Assembly (NCBI GenBank): GCA_002441205.1 | Contig: DJVN01000189.1 | Span: 1 to 8,596 of the forward strand | Origin: Syntrophaceae bacterium UBA6255 | GTDB taxonomy: Bacteria; Desulfobacterota; Syntrophia; Syntrophales; Smithellaceae | Length of the DNA stretch: 8,596 bases | Direction of reading: 5' to 3' | Shown here: one piece after another, positions 6,215 to 8,596 of the stretch | Layout: each line of letters starts with the position of its first letter | How positions within the stretch are numbered: position 1 is the stretch's first letter | Made by a program: the position numbers and the translations under genes | Notes under the pieces: model-generated | Seen by the model: the letters and a program-made list of their open reading frames with translations, nothing else | The model's database searches: none | Told to the model about the DNA's origin: nothing

Positions 6215-7351
6215 ATGTCCGATAATTTAGCAAATAAAGAAATGACGGCATCGTTTGTCCGCCTCGATTTTCTGGATGCCCTGCGCTTTTTCGCAATCAT
6301 CTATGTTGTCGTCAGTCATTTAATACTTATTCCTCAGCCTAATCTCGCGATTCCCGAATGGATTGCCCCGTTCCTGATCAACGGCGGTGACGCGGGGGTC
6401 AGCCTCTTTTTTGTTTTGAGCGCGTTTTCTCTGTGCTATTCCATGGACAAGCGCTCCGGAGAGAAAATGCTTCTGCGTAATTTTTACATCAGACGTTTTT
6501 TCCGGATCGCGCCTTTGTTTTATTTGCTGATGCTGCTGTATTGGATTCGCGATGCCTTTATCTTTAACGTATTGCATCCTGTATCGGAAGTTCTCGTCAA
6601 CGCATCTCTTTTGTTTAATCTGGTGCCTTCCTGCATAACCGGATTCGTGTGGGCCAGTTGGGCCATCGGTGTCATTGCCGTGCTGTATCTGATTTTCCCT
6701 GTCATCCACAAATATATCCGCAATCTATATGGAGCGCTGGCTTTATTTGTCGCTTCCATCATGATCGCGTGGAGCTGGTCGTATTTTGTCAAATATTACG
6801 GTGTGGCGACCGGATACCTGAAAGCGGATGACGTCAGCTTTGTCTGGGGTTTCGGTTTTCTTCAACACCTGCCGGTGTTTGTCTGCGGCATTGCAGTCTA
6901 TCACCTGTGCTTTGATTACTTCAGCAAAACAAGTCAAAGATCCCGGCAGACATACGGGGTAATATTCATTCTTGCCTTTGTACTGTTTTATGGCGCCCTG
7001 CTTACCGAAAGCATGCAAAACATCATCTGGGGGAAAAAGATTCTGCACGGCATCTGTTTTTCTTTGCTTGTACTCGGTCTGGGACTGAAGCCTTTTAATT
7101 TTCTGGTCAACGATAAAACCGCTTATTTCGGCAGGGCAAGTTACTCGATGTATCTATTCCACCCCCTTCTTATTTTTACTATTATCCCTGTCTATCGTCA
7201 GATTTACTATATTTTCCCGAATGAAATGCTGGGATACCTTATTTCTTTTTTCGTAACGCTTGCCGTTCTTATTCCAATCTCTTTTCTTTCTTACAAATAC
7301 ATCGAACAAAAAGGAAGCGCCTGGGGAAACAGGATCATCAGCAAAAACTAA
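6215..7351 (+). CDS. Acyltransferase-3 family integral membrane protein (OafA/YrhL-like)
   Basis: A 378-aa protein with about ten hydrophobic segments, fitting the acyltransferase-3 family that transfers acetyl or other acyl groups to sugars of LPS O-antigen, exopolysaccharide or other surface glycans. Visible: RLDFLDALRFFAIIYVVVSHL at 16-36 with the R-x10-H pair (Arg24, His35), GGDAGVSLFFVLSAFSL at 57-73, RNFYIRRFFRIAPLFYLL at 88-105, ASYSMYLFHPLLI at 308-320 and the C-terminal Y-x-x-I-E (360-364). The family segment usually read as W-S-(L/I)-x-V-E-x-x-F-Y reads WAIGVIAVLY (149-158), so the common Glu is absent. The ATG at 6215 has GGAG 5 bases upstream; the start at residue 10 is less likely. 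It lies 79 bases after purD and may be co-transcribed. A relic of a related gene lies beyond rnk. Acceptor not predictable. Confidence 0.9.
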   Translation: MSDNLANKEMTASFVRLDFLDALRFFAIIYVVVSHLILIPQPNLAIPEWIAPFLINGGDAGVSLFFVLSAFSLCYSMDKRSGEKMLLRNFYIRRFFRIAPLFYLLMLLYWIRDAFIFNVLHPVSEVLVNASLLFNLVPSCITGFVWASWAIGVIAVLYLIFPVIHKYIRNLYGALALFVASIMIAWSWSYFVKYYGVATGYLKADDVSFVWGFGFLQHLPVFVCGIAVYHLCFDYFSKTSQRSRQTYGVIFILAFVLFYGALLTESMQNIIWGKKILHGICFSLLVLGLGLKPFNFLVNDKTAYFGRASYSMYLFHPLLIFTIIPVYRQIYYIFPNEMLGYLISFFVTLAVLIPISFLSYKYIEQKGSAWGNRIISKN

Positions 7352-7414
7352 CGTTTTCATTAAAGTTTCAGCAATTCCCTTTTTTCATATACAATCAGCG
7401 CAAATAAAAAACAA

Positions 7415-7432
7415 AACGCACAGGTTTGCGTT
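7415..7432. repeat. Inverted repeat touching the rnk -35 box
   Basis: AACGCA (7415-7420) and TGCGTT (7427-7432) flank the loop CAGGTT. The right arm shares its last two bases with the -35 hexamer TTGACA. It may be a regulator site for rnk or a weak end signal for the upstream acyltransferase transcript; no T-run follows. Confidence 0.4.
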
Positions 7433-7459
7433 GACATAAAAGTTTATATAGCCTAGTAT
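7431..7459 (+). promoter_or_regulatory. Sigma-70-type promoter of rnk
   Basis: TTGACA (7431-7436), a perfect -35 hexamer, then 17 bases and TAGTAT (7454-7459), a 4/6 match to the -10 consensus. The leader of about 30 bases contains AAGGAAGG (7481-7488) placed 6 bases before the TTG start at 7495. Confidence 0.65.
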
Positions 7460-7494
7460 TTATTCACACAATAAAAAAACAAGGAAGGTGTATT

Positions 7495-7908
7495 TTGGAC
7501 AGAACGGTTTACATAACCAGTTTCGATATGGACAGACTTCAGAGCATCATCGATAATCACCGCTCTGCATCTCCCAAGATAAAAGAACAGGCTGAAAGGC
7601 TCGAAAAGGAACTGGACAAGGCGGTTGTCGTAGAGCCTGAAAATATTCCTGCGGATGTGGTTACCATGAACACGAAACTGCGCCTGTTGGATGAAGCATC
7701 GGGAGAGGAAAAAATCATTTCGCTTGTTTTCCCCTCCGACGCCGATTTCGATAAAAACCGGATATCCGTGCTGGCCCCCGCCGGTACGGCCTTACTGGGT
7801 TACCGTGTGGGCGATATTGTGGAATGGAACGTGCCGTCAGGAACCAAAAGCTTCCGCATCATGGAAACCCTTTATCAGCCGGAAGCCGCCGGGCATTTCA
7901 GCGTATAG
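7495..7908 (+). CDS. rnk: Rnk-like GreA/GreB-family regulator of nucleoside diphosphate kinase
   Basis: A 137-aa protein, the same length as E. coli Rnk, an RNA-polymerase-binding GreA/GreB-fold protein named for its effect on nucleoside diphosphate kinase levels. Residues 1-50 form the N-terminal helical region (LQSIIDNHR, IKEQAERLEKELDKA). Residues 52-137 form the FKBP-like Gre C-terminal fold: IPADVVTMNTKLRL at about 52-65, ISVLAPAGTALLGYRVGDIVEW at about 90-111 and the Rnk-type end YQPEAAGHF at about 127-135. The N-terminal part is too short for a GreA coiled coil with catalytic acidic tip, so transcript-cleavage activity is not expected. The start is TTG with strong AAGGAAGG 6 bases upstream; a GTG at 7488 is out of frame. 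It has its own promoter and is immediately followed by an acyltransferase relic in the same reading frame. Confidence 0.93.
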   Translation: MDRTVYITSFDMDRLQSIIDNHRSASPKIKEQAERLEKELDKAVVVEPENIPADVVTMNTKLRLLDEASGEEKIISLVFPSDADFDKNRISVLAPAGTALLGYRVGDIVEWNVPSGTKSFRIMETLYQPEAAGHFSV

Positions 7909-8091
7909 GCAGGATTTTATTTCCCGAATGAAATGCTGGGATATCTTGTTTCGCTTCTGATTACACTTGCTGTGCTCATAGCTGTGTCGCTGATATCGTA
8001 CAGATGGATTGAAAAGAAGGGGTTTGCTCTCGGAGAAAAAATTATTAATACTTCGTCACATGATGCTCGGCAAGGCCGAAACAATGGGTGA
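7909..8091 (+). pseudogene. C-terminal remnant of a second acyltransferase-3 gene
   Basis: Starting with the codon after the rnk TAG and in the same frame, the translation GFYFPNEMLGYLVSLLIT... aligns with residues about 330-376 of the acyltransferase at 6215-7351. Matched segments include FPNEMLGYL, TLAVLI, the S-Y-(K/R)-(Y/W)-I-E stretch, KG-x-A and the final G-x-(K/R)-II. A 24-base stretch is identical at DNA level (7213-7236 and 7920-7943); the rest has diverged with many silent and conservative changes, so it is a related gene and not a very recent copy. About 90% of the protein is missing, including the catalytic His region. Clear homology ends near 8050, where it runs into the 3' end of the convergent DUF2804 gene; the open frame stops at 8089-8091. 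No ribosome binding site precedes its only ATG (7933), so expression is unlikely. Confidence 0.85.
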
Positions 8092-8596
8092 TCGGATAGA
8101 TACGGTTGTTCTCATCCTTGAACCTGCCGTTATAAAGGCCGAAAGGCTGATGAAAATCGGAAACGATCAGGCCAACGCTTATTTTTTCCGCTCTCTGACC
8201 GGCGGGGACAAATAAAAGATCCATCTTCCCGTCGGTCGTTTTCACTTCCCATGGACGCAGAACATTGTCTTTCTCAAATTTAAAACGAGCCGCTTTGAGG
8301 CAATGGATTTTGCCATTAACCCACATACAGTTTTCGTTGTAATCTTCATCATCGGTTATCATGTTCTGGCAGAGATTGAAGGCCAGCAGTTCACCATATT
8401 CGTTGTAACCGGCGGCTGTCGCCCATTTCCAGAAGCTGACATAGGGATAATATGTTTTTTGTTCATCAATCAAAGCCACGTCCTGCTGGCTGTTAAGGGC
8501 AATTTTCTTCGCGCCCAGGATAATATCACCTTCCGCCGGCGCGGCCACCTTGTGTGTGTAAAAAGGCCGGAAGGGTGTAACCGGAGAAACCTGAAC
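8045..8596 (-). CDS. DUF2804-family protein (5' end cut by window edge)
   Basis: The last 183 residues of a protein whose frame stays open to the right edge, so the GTG at 8548 is probably internal and not the start. I recognise the pattern of DUF2804, an uncharacterised family of about 330 aa: an early Y-T-H-K-V stretch, FWKWATAAGYNEYGE, the lipocalin-like strands (NCMWVNGKIHCLKAARFKFE, LRPWEVKTTDGKMDLLFVP), the segment around AEKISVGLIVSDFHQPFGLYNG, and the characteristic end F-G-L-A-E-H-H-V-T-K-Y. No signal peptide can be judged. No catalytic function is established. It is convergent with rnk and the acyltransferase relic, overlapping the relic's frame at its 3' end. No terminator hairpin separates it from rnk. 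Confidence 0.75.
   Translation of the reverse strand, partial: VQVSPVTPFRPFYTHKVAAPAEGDIILGAKKIALNSQQDVALIDEQKTYYPYVSFWKWATAAGYNEYGELLAFNLCQNMITDDEDYNENCMWVNGKIHCLKAARFKFEKDNVLRPWEVKTTDGKMDLLFVPAGQRAEKISVGLIVSDFHQPFGLYNGRFKDENNRIYPITHCFGLAEHHVTKY

Noticed and set aside
7691..7960. Plus-strand open frame of 89 aa overlapping rnk
   Set aside because: It is an alternative frame of rnk, low in complexity, and has no ribosome binding site.
8009..8215. Plus-strand open frame of 68 aa
   Set aside because: It is out of frame with the acyltransferase relic and mostly antisense to the DUF2804 coding region.
8546..8548. GTG as the true start of the DUF2804 gene
   Set aside because: The frame stays open to the window edge with a family-like sequence upstream of it, and the protein would be about half the usual length.
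1..8596. CRISPR array, tRNA/rRNA gene, phage or toxin-antitoxin module
   Set aside because: No regularly spaced direct repeats, no cloverleaf or rRNA sequence, and no protein of those classes was seen.

Overview
The window looks like a chromosomal segment of a Gram-negative bacterium of moderate GC. Gene content and architecture suggest a Desulfobacterota/'deltaproteobacterial' lineage such as the Syntrophales: tandem CNNM/CorC-type proteins next to a stand-alone GlmU-type nucleotidyltransferase and a DusB, an Rnk-type regulator, and families of palindromic intergenic repeats. That placement is inference from gene resemblance and is only moderately secure.

Left half, minus strand, positions 4470 down to 1: four genes read right to left. 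Two adjacent CNNM+CBS+CorC_HlyC membrane proteins overlap by 4 bases (4470-3202, then 3205-1925). A GlmU-type uridylyltransferase without the acetyltransferase half follows (1682-942), then a tRNA-dihydrouridine synthase cut by the left edge (713-<1). The 242-base gap before the GlmU-like gene holds an AT-rich 22-bp inverted repeat and a small GC-rich repeat. The 228-base gap before dusB holds copy A of a composite palindromic element.

Centre, plus strand: a 339-base divergent region carries copy B of the same element and a clear sigma-70-type promoter for purD (4810-6135), the GAR synthetase of purine synthesis. This PurD resembles the archaeal-type branch more than the usual bacterial one. 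A membrane acyltransferase-3 protein follows (6215-7351), after a short gap containing a perfect hairpin.

Right end: an Rnk-like GreA/GreB-fold regulator (7495-7908) has its own promoter. Directly after its stop codon, in the same frame, lies a C-terminal remnant of a second acyltransferase homologous to the one upstream of rnk. It is squeezed against the 3' end of a convergent DUF2804-family gene that runs off the right edge.

Most genes are housekeeping or common accessory functions. I do not see a defence system, phage, CRISPR array or complete transposon. The most unusual signals are the two-copy composite palindromic element, the acyltransferase relic around rnk, the asymmetric CNNM pair (one partner has lost the conserved GExxPK motif) and the archaeal-type PurD.
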